Assembly (NCBI GenBank): GCA_903644035.1
Contig: CAHJXG010000466.1
Location: forward strand, 1 to 23,685
Source of the DNA: Rhodospirillales bacterium
Lineage (GTDB): Bacteria > Pseudomonadota > Alphaproteobacteria > Acetobacterales > Acetobacteraceae
DNA length: 23,685 bases
Reading direction: 5' to 3'
The notes under the pieces were generated by a model. The model worked only from the letters and a program-made list of their open reading frames with translations. It searched no databases and was not told the DNA's origin. The translations under genes and the position numbers were made by a program. Of the stretch, positions 16,346 to 23,685 are shown piece after piece. Within the stretch, counting starts at the first letter, position 1. Each line of letters begins with the position of its first letter.

Positions 16346-17869
16346 TCACCGGGTCGGACTGGCCGTGTGGGTTGCCAGCACCGCGTCGCTCGCGGCGTCC
16401 ACCTCCTGCAGGCGCACCTCGTAGCCCCAGAGCAGCGCGAGCTGCCGCAAGGTGGCCTCCGCATCCTTTTTCGACAGGAGCTGGCCGGGCACGGTGCGGT
16501 GCTCCAGGAGCAGCCGGCGGTCGCCGAACAGGTCTACGTCCACCACCTGGATGTCCGCGTCGCCCAGCCCGGGATCGTAGGAGCGCGCCAGGCTGCGGCG
16601 GATCGAGCGGTAGCCGCTGTCGTCGTGGATCGCATCGACCAGCAGCGTCGGCTCCGTCGTGTCGTCCATCAGCCGGAACATGCGGAAGTCGCGCATGACC
16701 TTGGGCGAGAGGAACTGCAGCACGAAGCTCTCATCGCGGTAGTTCGCCCAGGCGTGGCGCAGGGTGCCCAGCGCGTCGCCATTGCCGGCCCAGTCCGGGA
16801 ACCAGTCGCGGTCCTCCGCCGTGGGCTGATCGCAGATGCGGGCGATGTCGGTCATCATGGCGTAGCCCAGCGCGTAGGGGTTGAACCCCGGGCCGCCGGC
16901 CGGGTGGTCGAAGCCCGGCTGCATGATGACGTTGCTGGTGGAGTGCAGCACCTCCAGGAACGCGGCGTCGTCGATCTGCTTGGTTTCATGCAGGCGGGTC
17001 ATGATGCGCTGATGCACCCAGGTGGCGCAGCCCTCGTTCATCAGCTTCACCTGCGGCTGCGGGTAGAAGTATTGCGCGATCAGCCGGACGATGCGGATGA
17101 TCTCCCGCTCCCAGGCCTGCAGACGCGGCGAGGATTTCTCCAGGAAATAGAGCAGGTTCTCCTCGGGCAGGCCGAGCCGGCGCCGCCGTTCCGACAGCTT
17201 GTCCACGCCGGGCGCCGGCTTGGTGTCCGGCAGCGTGCGCCAGAGGTCGTCGAACATGCGCTCGTCGTAGTCCTGCCGCTCCCGCTCGCGCTTCTGCTCG
17301 GTCTTGAGGTTCATCGGCCGGCTGCCGCCGTGGCGGTGCACGCCGTGGCGCGACAGGCTGTGCGCCGCGTCCAGAACGCGCTCGACCGCGGCGGTGCCGT
17401 AGCGGTCCTCGCAGTTGGAGACGTAGCTGCGGGCGAAGCCGAGGTAGTCGAGGATCGCCGACGCCTCCGTCCATTGCCGGAACAGGTGGTTGTTGCGGAA
17501 GAAGTGGTTGTGGCCGAACGCCGCGTGGGCGATCACGAGCGCCTGCATCGTGGCGCTGTTCTCCTCCATCAGATAGGAGATGCAGGGGTTGGAGTTGATG
17601 ACCACCTCGTAGGCGAGGCTGGTGTAGCCGCGCCGGTAGCTGTTCTCATGCTGGAGGAACCGCTTGCCGTAGGACCAGTGTCGGTAGGTCAGCGGCATCC
17701 CGTGCGCGGTGTAGACGTCGAGCATCTGCTCCGACGTGATGACCTCGATCCGGTTGGCATAGAGTTCGAGGCCAAGCTCATCGACGGCGATGCGCTCGAT
17801 CGCGTCGTAGGAGCGGCGCAGCGTGTCGAAGTTCCAGTCGGTGCCGGTATACAGCAGGGGCGCATCCAT
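16346..17869 (-). CDS. spoVR: SpoVR/YcgB-family protein
   Basis: This is a conserved cytoplasmic protein of unknown biochemistry. The name comes from a Bacillus cortex-formation gene, but most proteobacterial members lie, as here, with prkA and yeaH. The 507-residue length is normal. Characteristic segments are present: YGKRFLQHE, YEVVINSNP, AHAAFGHNHFF, NEGCATWVH and a late DIQVVDVDL. Many conserved His and Glu residues in the N-terminal two thirds hint at a metal-binding or catalytic role that is not established. Its ATG shares one base with the yeaH stop (TAATG), so translation is coupled. It is the last gene of the three-gene unit. Confidence 0.95.
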   Translation of the reverse strand: MDAPLLYTGTDWNFDTLRRSYDAIERIAVDELGLELYANRIEVITSEQMLDVYTAHGMPLTYRHWSYGKRFLQHENSYRRGYTSLAYEVVINSNPCISYLMEENSATMQALVIAHAAFGHNHFFRNNHLFRQWTEASAILDYLGFARSYVSNCEDRYGTAAVERVLDAAHSLSRHGVHRHGGSRPMNLKTEQKRERERQDYDERMFDDLWRTLPDTKPAPGVDKLSERRRRLGLPEENLLYFLEKSSPRLQAWEREIIRIVRLIAQYFYPQPQVKLMNEGCATWVHQRIMTRLHETKQIDDAAFLEVLHSTSNVIMQPGFDHPAGGPGFNPYALGYAMMTDIARICDQPTAEDRDWFPDWAGNGDALGTLRHAWANYRDESFVLQFLSPKVMRDFRMFRLMDDTTEPTLLVDAIHDDSGYRSIRRSLARSYDPGLGDADIQVVDVDLFGDRRLLLEHRTVPGQLLSKKDAEATLRQLALLWGYEVRLQEVDAASDAVLATHTASPTR

Positions 17870-19149
17870 TAAGCCGAGACCTTTCGCCCGAACAGTTCAC
17901 GGAACACCGGGAAGATGTCCCGCCGCTCCGCCACCCGGCGCATCGCGAACTTCGGCGCCCGCTGCGCCAAGGGCGCGTAGCCGCGCCAGAGGTCGGTCTC
18001 GCCCCGGATGATCGCCGCCGACATCGAGACCTCGATGTAGGCGAAGTGCTGCACCACCGGCAGGATGTCGGCCTCCAGCATCGACACCGCGCGCTGCGTG
18101 TCGCTGCCGGAGTTGTCGCCGTCCGACGCCTGTGCCGCGTAGATGTTCCAGGAGCCTGCGGGATAGCGGTCCCGCTGGATGCGGCTGAGCTCGGCGAGCG
18201 CCGTGGACACCACCGTGCCGCCGGTGCGCGGGTCGGTGAAGAACACCTCCTCCGTCACCTCCTCCGCCACCTCGGTATGGCGGATGAACACCAGATCCAC
18301 GCGTTTGTAGCGGCGCTCCAGGAAGACGTGCAGCAGCAGGAAGAACCGCTTCGCCAGGTCCTTCATGCTCTCGGACATGGAGCCGGAGACGTCCATCAGG
18401 CAGAACATCACCGCCCGGGTCGAGGGCTTCGGCACCTGGGTGTAGCGCCGGTAGCGCAGGTCGATGGGATCGACCCACGGCACGCGGGCCAGGCGGCGCA
18501 GCGCCAGCTCCAGCTCGCCGCGCAGGGCGCGCAGGCGTTCGGCATTCTCGCCGCTCGCCTCAAGGCGCGCGATCTCCGCCTCAAGCTCGCGCACCTCCGG
18601 CGGCTTGGGCCGGCGCAGGCCGATCCGCCGGGCCAGCGACTGGCGCATGGACCGCGACATGTCGACCTGGGAGGGCGAGCCATCGACGCTGATGCCGGCG
18701 CGCACCGGCGCCATCGTCTCGGTCGTGACCACCTGGCTCTTGACCAGGTCGGGCAGTTCCAGATCCTCGAAGAACAGGTCGAGGAACTCGTCGCGCGTCA
18801 GCACGAAGCGGAAGCCGTCCTGCGATTCGCCGCCCCCCTGGCCGGCGCCGTTGCCGCCTCCGCCCCCATTGCCGCGCGGGCGGGCCAGCCGGTCGCCAGC
18901 CGAGAACTCCTTGTTGCCCGACAGGATGACCTGACGTTCGCCGCTGGTGAACACGGTGTGGAAGGAGGGCTCGTGCAGCACGTCGGAGGGGATCGTCACC
19001 GCCTCCCCGTGCCCGGTTTCCCGCAGCGTGCCCTGGGCGATGGCCGCCCGGGCCGCCCGCGCGACCTCCCCCCGCGCCCGGGCCAGCACGCGCTGCCGAT
19101 TCTCCAGGTTCTTGCCGTGGGGATTGGAGCGCCGGTCGATGATGTCCAA
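17869..19149 (-). CDS. yeaH: YeaH/YhbH-family (DUF444) VWA-domain protein
   Basis: The family works with the PrkA kinase in stress and stationary-phase responses; its molecular action is unclear. I chose TTG 19149, which gives the canonical opening MDIIDRRSNPHGKN and has a GGAG Shine-Dalgarno about 6 bases upstream, 11 bases after the prkA stop. The longer GTG-initiated frame (19191) would overlap prkA. The 426-residue protein has a Gly-rich linker at about 92-107, a charged helical region at about 185-222, and a C-terminal von Willebrand factor A domain. That domain has a metal-site DxSxS motif (MDVSGSMS, Asp253), followed by IRHTEVAEEV and GGTVVSTAL. It is coupled to spoVR through a TAATG overlap. 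Confidence 0.94.
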   Translation of the reverse strand: MDIIDRRSNPHGKNLENRQRVLARARGEVARAARAAIAQGTLRETGHGEAVTIPSDVLHEPSFHTVFTSGERQVILSGNKEFSAGDRLARPRGNGGGGGNGAGQGGGESQDGFRFVLTRDEFLDLFFEDLELPDLVKSQVVTTETMAPVRAGISVDGSPSQVDMSRSMRQSLARRIGLRRPKPPEVRELEAEIARLEASGENAERLRALRGELELALRRLARVPWVDPIDLRYRRYTQVPKPSTRAVMFCLMDVSGSMSESMKDLAKRFFLLLHVFLERRYKRVDLVFIRHTEVAEEVTEEVFFTDPRTGGTVVSTALAELSRIQRDRYPAGSWNIYAAQASDGDNSGSDTQRAVSMLEADILPVVQHFAYIEVSMSAAIIRGETDLWRGYAPLAQRAPKFAMRRVAERRDIFPVFRELFGRKVSA

Positions 19150-19160
19150 GGGATCTCCGC

Positions 19161-21104
19161 TCAGGCTGACTGCTTGAACCGCATGTACCACTCGACCAAC
19201 CGGCGCACCTGGCGCTCGGTGTAGCCGCGCGAGACCATGCGCATGACGAAGTCGTTGTGCTTCTTCTCGGTCTCCCCGTCCTTCTTGGAGCCGAAGCTGA
19301 TGACCGGCAGCAGATCCTCGACCTGGGAGAACATCCGCTTCTCGATCACGTCGCGGATCTTCTCGTAGGAGGTCCAGGACGGGTTGCGCCCGCCGTTGGA
19401 CGCCCGGTTGCGCAGCGCGAACTTCACGACCTCGTTGCGGAAGTCCTTGGGGTTGGCGATGCCGGCCGGCTTCTCGATCTTGGTCAGCTCGCCGTTCAGC
19501 AGGTCGCGGTTGAGCATCTGCCCGGTGTCGGGGTCCTTGAAGTCCTGGTCCTCGATCCAGGCGTCGGCATAGTCGAGGTAGCGGTCGAACAGGTTCTGGC
19601 CGTAGTCGCCGTAGCTTTCCAGGTAGGCCTTCTGGATCTCGTTGCCGATGAACTCGGCATAGCGCGACGCCAGCTCGGACTTGATGGTGGCGAGGTAGGC
19701 GGCCTCCGTCTCCGGCGGGAACTGCTCGCGCCGGATCGCCTGCTCCAGCACGTACATCAGGTGCACGGGATCGGCCGACACCTCGCTCGACGCATGGTTG
19801 AACGTGGCCGACAGCACCTTGTAGGCGAAGCGGGTGGAGATGCCGTCCATGCCCTCGTCCACGCCCGCGTTGTCGCGGTACTCCTGCATGGTGCGGACCT
19901 TGGGATCGGTCTCCCGGATGTTCTCCCCGTCATAGACCCGCATCTTGGCGAAGGGGCGGGAGTTGGCGTGCGGCTTCAGGCGCGACAGCACGGCGAAGCG
20001 CGCCAGCATCTCCAGCGTGTGCGGCGCGCAGGGCGCCTCCGCCAGGGCGGAGCCGCTGATGAGCTTGTGATAGATCAGCCCCTCCTCCGTCACCCGCAGG
20101 CAGTACGGCACCTTCACCACGGAGACGCGGTCGAGGAACGCCTCGTTGGTGCGGTTGTTGCGGAAGCTCTGCCACTCCGCCTCGTTGGAGTGGGCCAGCA
20201 GGATGCCCTGGAACGGGATGGCGCCGATGTTCTCCGTGCCGAGATAGTTGCCCTCCTGCGTCGCGGTGAGCAGGGGGTGCAGCATCTTGATCGGCGCCTT
20301 GAACATCTCGACGAACTCGAGGATGCCCTGGTTGGCGCGGTTCAGCCCGCCGGAGAAGCCATAGGCGTCGGGGTCGTTCTGGCTGTAGGTCTCGAGCTTG
20401 CGGATGTCGACCTTGCCGACGAGCGCGGAGATGTCCTGGTTGTTGTCGTCGCCGGGTTCGGTCTTGGCGACGGCGATCTGCTTGCGGCGCGACGGGTACA
20501 GCTTGACCACGCGGAACCGCTCGATGTCGCCGTCCCATTCCTCCAGTCGCTTCAGCGCCCAGGGGCTGGCGATGCCGGTCAGCACGCGGCGCGGGATGCC
20601 GTACTGCTTGTGCAGCGGCTCGGCCATCGTCTCCGGGTCGAACAGGCCGAGCGGGCTTTCGAACACCGGGCTGATCTCATGGCCGGCCTTGAGCACGTAG
20701 ATCGGCTCCTGCTCCATCAGCGCCTTGAGCCGCTCGCCGAGCGACGACTTGCCGCCGCCGACAGGTCCCAGCAGGTAGAGCACCTGCTTGCGCTCCTCCA
20801 ACCCCTGCGCCGCGTGCCGGAAGAAGCCGACGATGCGCTCGATCGTCTCCTCCATGCCGTGGAACTCGGAGAAGGCCGGGTAGATGCGGACGGTGCGGTT
20901 AAGGAAGATGCGGCCGAGGCGAGGCTCGCGCGAGGTGTCGACCAGCTCCGGCTCGCCGATGGCGCGCAGCATACGCTCGGCCGGGCTGGCGTAGCACCCG
21001 GGATCGTCGCGGCACGCCGCCAGGTATTCGGAGAGGCTGAGTTCCACCTCCCGCCGTTGATCGCGAAGGGCGGCATGCAGGGAAAACACATCGTCTTTAA
21101 GCAT
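19161..21104 (-). CDS. prkA: PrkA-family serine protein kinase (YeaG)
   Basis: PrkA is an AAA+-like protein with a kinase-like C-terminal part, linked to adaptation to starvation and stress. The 647-residue protein matches the usual length. It has an N-terminal AAA domain with P-loop GPVGGGKSS at 113-121, a YPSRRKQIAV segment, HSNEAEWQSFRNN and LDRVSVVKVPYC in the centre, and a conserved C-terminus ending WYMRFKQSA. I chose ATG 21104, preceded by GGGGAG about 7 bases upstream. A frame extended to 21272 would add 56 residues of unrelated composition. It is the first gene of prkA-yeaH-spoVR. The 472-base region upstream holds a threefold AAACG repeat and an EcfG-like motif on the minus strand. 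Confidence 0.96.
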   Translation of the reverse strand: MLKDDVFSLHAALRDQRREVELSLSEYLAACRDDPGCYASPAERMLRAIGEPELVDTSREPRLGRIFLNRTVRIYPAFSEFHGMEETIERIVGFFRHAAQGLEERKQVLYLLGPVGGGKSSLGERLKALMEQEPIYVLKAGHEISPVFESPLGLFDPETMAEPLHKQYGIPRRVLTGIASPWALKRLEEWDGDIERFRVVKLYPSRRKQIAVAKTEPGDDNNQDISALVGKVDIRKLETYSQNDPDAYGFSGGLNRANQGILEFVEMFKAPIKMLHPLLTATQEGNYLGTENIGAIPFQGILLAHSNEAEWQSFRNNRTNEAFLDRVSVVKVPYCLRVTEEGLIYHKLISGSALAEAPCAPHTLEMLARFAVLSRLKPHANSRPFAKMRVYDGENIRETDPKVRTMQEYRDNAGVDEGMDGISTRFAYKVLSATFNHASSEVSADPVHLMYVLEQAIRREQFPPETEAAYLATIKSELASRYAEFIGNEIQKAYLESYGDYGQNLFDRYLDYADAWIEDQDFKDPDTGQMLNRDLLNGELTKIEKPAGIANPKDFRNEVVKFALRNRASNGGRNPSWTSYEKIRDVIEKRMFSQVEDLLPVISFGSKKDGETEKKHNDFVMRMVSRGYTERQVRRLVEWYMRFKQSA

Positions 21105-21308
21105 CACGAAACTCCCCAAAGGAGCCGAACCGACGGTCACAGCGTCTGGTCCGGCCGCCAGCAGATTCACGCGGCCAGGAATACAGTTGGGCGGTCTTTC
21201 CACCCAGGCAAGCGACGCCGATCTTGCGGTATCTGGCGACGCTAGCTTCCTCCCGGCCTCGGACGCACGCAAAACTTGCCTGACCCGATCATAGCAAGCC
21301 GCGTTTTC

Positions 21309-21338
21309 AAACGTATTGAGAAACGTGCTGCGAAACGA
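21309..21338. repeat. Three AAACG direct repeats with exact 12-base spacing
   Basis: AAACGT starts at 21309 and 21321, and AAACGA at 21333, each separated by six other bases. The first copy also forms a CGTTT-TC-AAACG palindrome (21302-21313). They sit about 200 bases upstream of prkA. Phased iterated half-sites are typical of cooperative binding by a regulator. Its identity is unknown. Confidence 0.55.
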
Positions 21339-21373
21339 TGAAGCAAATTACATACCAGGCGTTGTGTTGCGAT

Positions 21374-21398
21374 AACGCGACAGAAAGTGCCTGTTTCC
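21374..21398 (-). promoter_or_regulatory. Candidate EcfG-type promoter of prkA operon
   Basis: The minus strand reads GGAAA, 16 bases, then CGTT. The general-stress sigma factor of Alphaproteobacteria recognises GGAAC-N16/17-CGTT, so there is one mismatch. It would leave a leader of about 260 bases before prkA, which is long. A chance match is possible. Confidence 0.3.
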
Positions 21399-21473
21399 CC
21401 GTAAGTTGGGCCGCATCCCGCCGGGATCGGTCACGATCACGTGCAGAATTCGATGCATGTGAGCAACGCTTGG

Positions 21474-21496
21474 GCAGGGCTCTGCCAAAGCCCTGC
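21474..21496. repeat. Hairpin GCAGGGCT-N7-AGCCCTGC, possible palindromic intergenic repeat
   Basis: A perfect 8-bp stem encloses a 7-base loop. The left arm also forms an alternative GGCAG/CTGCC hairpin. No T-run follows on either strand, so termination is unlikely. Nested GGGCTCTGCC-type palindromes resemble dispersed intergenic repeats of some Rhodospirillales, but copy number cannot be seen in this window. Confidence 0.4.
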
Positions 21497-21576
21497 GCCG
21501 CGACTCGCACATATCCTGACGTGACCGCGGACAGGTCGCGTGGTTGCTTCGGGCCCGACGGAGCACGAGACCCGCG

Positions 21577-21888
21577 ATGCCTGCCAGGACCGAGCGAAGC
21601 GCCCCCGACCACCCGGCCTTCACCCTCGCGCAGCTCGACGTCATCACCACCTGGGACGGCATCCAACCCTACGGGCTGTGCGCCAGGATCGTCGCCGACC
21701 ATCCGGATTTCCTGGAGGTCGCCGAGATCGTCCAGGGCCAGCCCCCGCGGCTCCGCTACCTCATGCATCCGACCGGGCAGGGCACGGTGGTGCTGTCCCG
21801 GCCGTCGGGCGGCAAGTGGGAGCTGCCGACGGTCGAGCGGGCGCTGATGCGGCTGCTGATGCTGGAGGAGACCGACGGGCAGCCGTGA
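21577..21888 (+). CDS. Small conserved-looking protein of unknown function
   Basis: I do not recognise the family. The 103-residue product has balanced composition: a mixed segment FTLAQLDVITTWDGIQPYG, then ARIVADHPDFLEVAEIV, and an amphipathic C-terminal helix ERALMRLLMLEE. The two competing frames over the same bases give Arg/Ser/Pro-rich or Ala/Arg-rich translations, so this frame is the likely coding one. There is no signal peptide or membrane segment, so it is probably cytosolic. Start ATG 21577 has only a weak upstream purine tract; an in-frame TTG at 21544 would add 11 residues. It precedes the SDR gene by about 120 bases on the same strand but seems to be a separate unit. Confidence 0.6.
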   Translation: MPARTERSAPDHPAFTLAQLDVITTWDGIQPYGLCARIVADHPDFLEVAEIVQGQPPRLRYLMHPTGQGTVVLSRPSGGKWELPTVERALMRLLMLEETDGQP

Positions 21889-21946
21889 TGCCGCCAGGCA
21901 TGGCGCTGGTCGTGTTTTGTTGAGCGGCGCGGGTGGTGGCCCACGG

Positions 21947-21971
21947 CGAACCTGCGATGCCGCGTCACGTT
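21947..21971 (+). promoter_or_regulatory. Candidate EcfG-type promoter of the SDR gene
   Basis: CGAAC (21947-21951), 16 bases, then CGTT (21968-21971) matches the alphaproteobacterial general-stress consensus GGAAC-N16/17-CGTT with one mismatch. It ends 36 bases before the SDR start, a normal promoter distance. The downstream gene belongs to a family often found in stress regulons. Confidence 0.4.
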
Positions 21972-22007
21972 GCTGGCGGCTGTATCCCACCATGCCGGAG
22001 CGGGCGT

Positions 22008-22913
22008 ATGAACGCGCAGACCAAGAACCAGTACGCGATGCAGGACCCCACGAAGCAGTATCCGCGGCCGAAGTTCGAGGACCAGCCGCAGTCTGTCCCT
22101 GGCCTCGCGCGCGACATGAAGCCGAGGCCTGACCACGGCGAGGAGAGCTACCGCGGGTTCGGCCGCCTCGAGGGCCGCCGGGCCGTGATCACCGGGGCGG
22201 ATAGCGGCATCGGCCGCGCGGTGGCAATCGCCTTCGCCCGTGAGGGCGCCGATCTCGTGCTGAACTACCTGCCGTCCGAGGAGGCGGATGCGAAGGAGGT
22301 CGTGAGCCTGGTCGAGGCCGCGGGCCGCAAGGCCGTCGCGATGCCGGGCGACCTCAGCGACGAGGGGTTCTGCCAGACGCTGATCGAGCAGGGCCGGGCG
22401 GCGCTGGGCGGCATCGACATCCTGGTCAACGTGGCGGGCAAGCAGACCGCGCAGAAGGACATCGCCGACATCACGACCGAGCAGTTCGACGCGACCTTCC
22501 GCACCAACGTGTATTCCATGTTCTGGCTCTGCAAGGCGGCGCTGCCGCACATGCCGCCGGGCGCCACCATCGTCAACACGACGTCGATCCAGTCGTATCA
22601 GCCGTCGCAGACGCTGCTGGACTACGCCTCCACCAAGGCGGCGATCACCGCCTTCACCCACGCGCTGGCCAAGCAGGTCGCCTCCAAGGGCATCCGGGTC
22701 AACGCCGTGGCGCCCGGCCCGGTGTGGACGCCGCTGCAGCCGAGCGGGGGGCAGCCGCAGGAGAAGATCCCGGACTTCGGCAGCGGGGTGCCGCTGGGCC
22801 GTCCGGGCCAGCCGGCGGAGCTGGCGTCGGTCTACGTCCTGCTGGCGTCGCAGGAATCGAGCTTCGTCACCGGCGAGGTGTACGGCGTGACGGGGGGCAA
22901 CCATCTGCCTTGA
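22008..22913 (+). CDS. SDR-family oxidoreductase (YghA/YhdF-like, probable stress dehydrogenase)
   Basis: This is a classical NAD(P)-dependent short-chain dehydrogenase/reductase with an N-terminal extension. The 301 residues start with about 50 polar residues ([12 protein letters not shown], then PKFEDQPQ), as in YghA and Bacillus YhdF/GsiB-region homologues. The Rossmann motif [12 protein letters not shown], the NVAGKQ strand, the catalytic serine in NTTSIQSYQ and the YASTK (YxxxK) active site follow. A PG-type motif and the [10 protein letters not shown] ending close the protein. ATG 22008 has CCGGAG about 8 bases upstream. An ORF-extending start at 21933 would overlap the EcfG-like motif and is rejected. 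The substrate is unknown; related enzymes reduce or oxidise small carbonyls and alcohols. The next gene starts 10 bases after the stop. Confidence 0.93.
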   Translation: MNAQTKNQYAMQDPTKQYPRPKFEDQPQSVPGLARDMKPRPDHGEESYRGFGRLEGRRAVITGADSGIGRAVAIAFAREGADLVLNYLPSEEADAKEVVSLVEAAGRKAVAMPGDLSDEGFCQTLIEQGRAALGGIDILVNVAGKQTAQKDIADITTEQFDATFRTNVYSMFWLCKAALPHMPPGATIVNTTSIQSYQPSQTLLDYASTKAAITAFTHALAKQVASKGIRVNAVAPGPVWTPLQPSGGQPQEKIPDFGSGVPLGRPGQPAELASVYVLLASQESSFVTGEVYGVTGGNHLP

Positions 22914-22923
22914 GCGCCCCCTC

Positions 22924-23685
22924 TTGACGCCTGGACGCAACGGGGACTGGCTGCCGCTCGACCAGTATGCGGCCATCGGTGACGGCCGCAGCGTTGCGCT
23001 GGTCGGCGCGGACGGTTCCATCGATTGGTGGTGCGTGCCCAACCTGGACAGCGCCGCGTTCTTCGACCGCCTGCTGGCGGGCGAGGACGGCGGGCGGCTC
23101 TCCATGGCGCCGGCCGGGCCGTTCACCGTCGAGCGCGGCTATCGGCCCGGCAGCAACGTGCTGGAGCAGGTGTTCAGCACGGCGTCCGGCCGTGCCCGGG
23201 TCACCTACTCCCTCAACAGCGGCCCGTCCGGGCGGTTGCCGTGGAGCGAGCTGGCCCACCGCGTCGAGGGCCTGGACGGCACCGTCGAGTTCGGCATCGA
23301 GTTGCGTCCCGGGCGCCGGCTCGGCCAGGCCAACCCGTGGCGTGAGCCAAGCCCGCACGGCGACGTGCTGCACCTCGACGGCACCGTGTCGGCCCTCCGC
23401 GCCAGCGGCGACGTCGAGCGGCTGATCGAGGATGACGGCCGGGTGGCGGCACGGCTGGTCACCCAGGCCGGCTCGCGTTCGGTGCTGGCGCTGCTGGCGT
23501 CGGCCAACGAGCCGTTGATCCTGCCGCCGCTCGCCGCCATTGACGCGCGGATCGACCGGTCGGACCGGGCCTGGCGCGAGTGGTCGGCGAACCTGACCTA
23601 TGAGGGCAGCTACGGGGAGGCGGTGCGGCGCAGCGCGCTCGCCCTCAAGCTGCTGCTGTTCACGCCCACGGGCGCCACGGCGGCG
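22924..23685 (+). CDS. GH15-type glycosidase (glucoamylase/trehalase-like), N-terminal part cut by window edge
   Basis: The 254 visible residues match the N-terminal beta-sandwich domain of the bacterial GH15 glucoamylase/trehalase-like family. The opening LPLDQYAAIGDGRSVALVG, then DGSIDWWCVP and LDSAAFF, and a later GSYGEAVRRSALALKLL at the start of the (alpha/alpha)6 barrel are characteristic. The catalytic glutamates lie beyond the edge, so activity cannot be judged. An in-frame stop at 22888 leaves TTG 22924 as the only start before the conserved region. It lies 10 bases after the SDR stop with no clear Shine-Dalgarno, suggesting translation coupled to the SDR gene. Possible substrates are trehalose or maltodextrins, which would fit a stress-osmolyte role. 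Confidence 0.9.
   Translation, partial: MTPGRNGDWLPLDQYAAIGDGRSVALVGADGSIDWWCVPNLDSAAFFDRLLAGEDGGRLSMAPAGPFTVERGYRPGSNVLEQVFSTASGRARVTYSLNSGPSGRLPWSELAHRVEGLDGTVEFGIELRPGRRLGQANPWREPSPHGDVLHLDGTVSALRASGDVERLIEDDGRVAARLVTQAGSRSVLALLASANEPLILPPLAAIDARIDRSDRAWREWSANLTYEGSYGEAVRRSALALKLLLFTPTGATAA

Larger units (their letters stand above)
21105..21576. other. Divergent intergenic region upstream of prkA
   Basis: This stretch of 472 bases holds no convincing gene. Contents seen: a triple AAACG direct repeat with a 12-base period (21309-21337), an EcfG-like promoter motif on the minus strand (21374-21398), an 8-bp-stem hairpin (21474-21496), and A/T-richer sequence at 21281-21380. Open frames that cross the region have Arg/Ser/Pro-rich translations typical of non-coding GC-rich DNA. 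It is the likely promoter region of prkA and perhaps of the small plus-strand gene at 21577. Confidence 0.6.

Noticed and set aside
16262..17872. A 536-codon plus-strand frame opposite spoVR
   Set aside because: SpoVR on the minus strand is unmistakable, and the antisense frame has no recognisable features.
19257..21245. A 662-codon plus-strand frame opposite prkA
   Set aside because: It mirrors prkA and has biased, repetitive composition with no domain signature. It is an artefact of codon bias.
21338..21847. A 169-codon plus-strand frame overlapping the small gene at 21577
   Set aside because: It is Arg/Ser/Pro-rich and runs through the regulatory region. The 21577 frame has much more protein-like composition.

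Overview
The window is GC-rich, with strong G/C preference at third codon positions and long antisense open frames as by-products. The gene families (UgpC/MalK-type polyol transporter, long-chain mannitol dehydrogenase, CysD/CysNC, possible EcfG-type promoter motifs) suggest an alphaproteobacterium, probably of the Rhodospirillales/Acetobacteraceae type. The lineage is an inference from gene content and composition. No rRNA, tRNA, CRISPR array, transposase or integrase was seen.

Layout. (1) 1-2686, minus strand: sulfate activation, cysD followed by a cysNC fusion that runs off the left edge. (2) 2964-11100: a polyol/keto-tetrose-type catabolic locus. A SorC-family regulator and an RpiB-type isomerase lie on the minus strand. 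They are divergent from dhaK, dhaL, a mannitol-dehydrogenase-family oxidoreductase, two MalF/MalG-type permeases and a MalK-type ATPase. No substrate-binding protein is present. DhaK and DhaL without DhaM, next to an RpiB paralogue, fit an erythrulose-kinase/tetrose-phosphate-isomerase route better than plain dihydroxyacetone use. (3) 11336-14009, plus strand: a tightly coupled three-gene signalling operon of a soluble histidine kinase, a double-domain KaiC-like ATPase and a single-domain response regulator, closed by a clear terminator. (4) 14134-16187, minus strand: an OmpA-domain protein, a Sel1-repeat protein and a BPSL0067-family putative peptidoglycan hydrolase. (5) 16346-21104, minus strand: prkA-yeaH-spoVR, the conserved stress/stationary-phase kinase cluster. 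(6) 21577-23685, plus strand: a small unknown protein, a stress-type SDR oxidoreductase, and the N-terminal part of a GH15-type glycosidase cut by the right edge.

How they fit together. Region 2 would import and oxidise a polyol, phosphorylate the ketose with DhaK/DhaL, and isomerise it with RpiB under SorC control. Region 3 is the best candidate for an under-described system: a KaiC-type ATPase apparently wired directly into a two-component pathway, with no KaiA or KaiB nearby. Regions 5 and 6 look stress-related. Two EcfG-like promoter motifs, each with one mismatch in the -35 element, lie in front of prkA and in front of the SDR gene.
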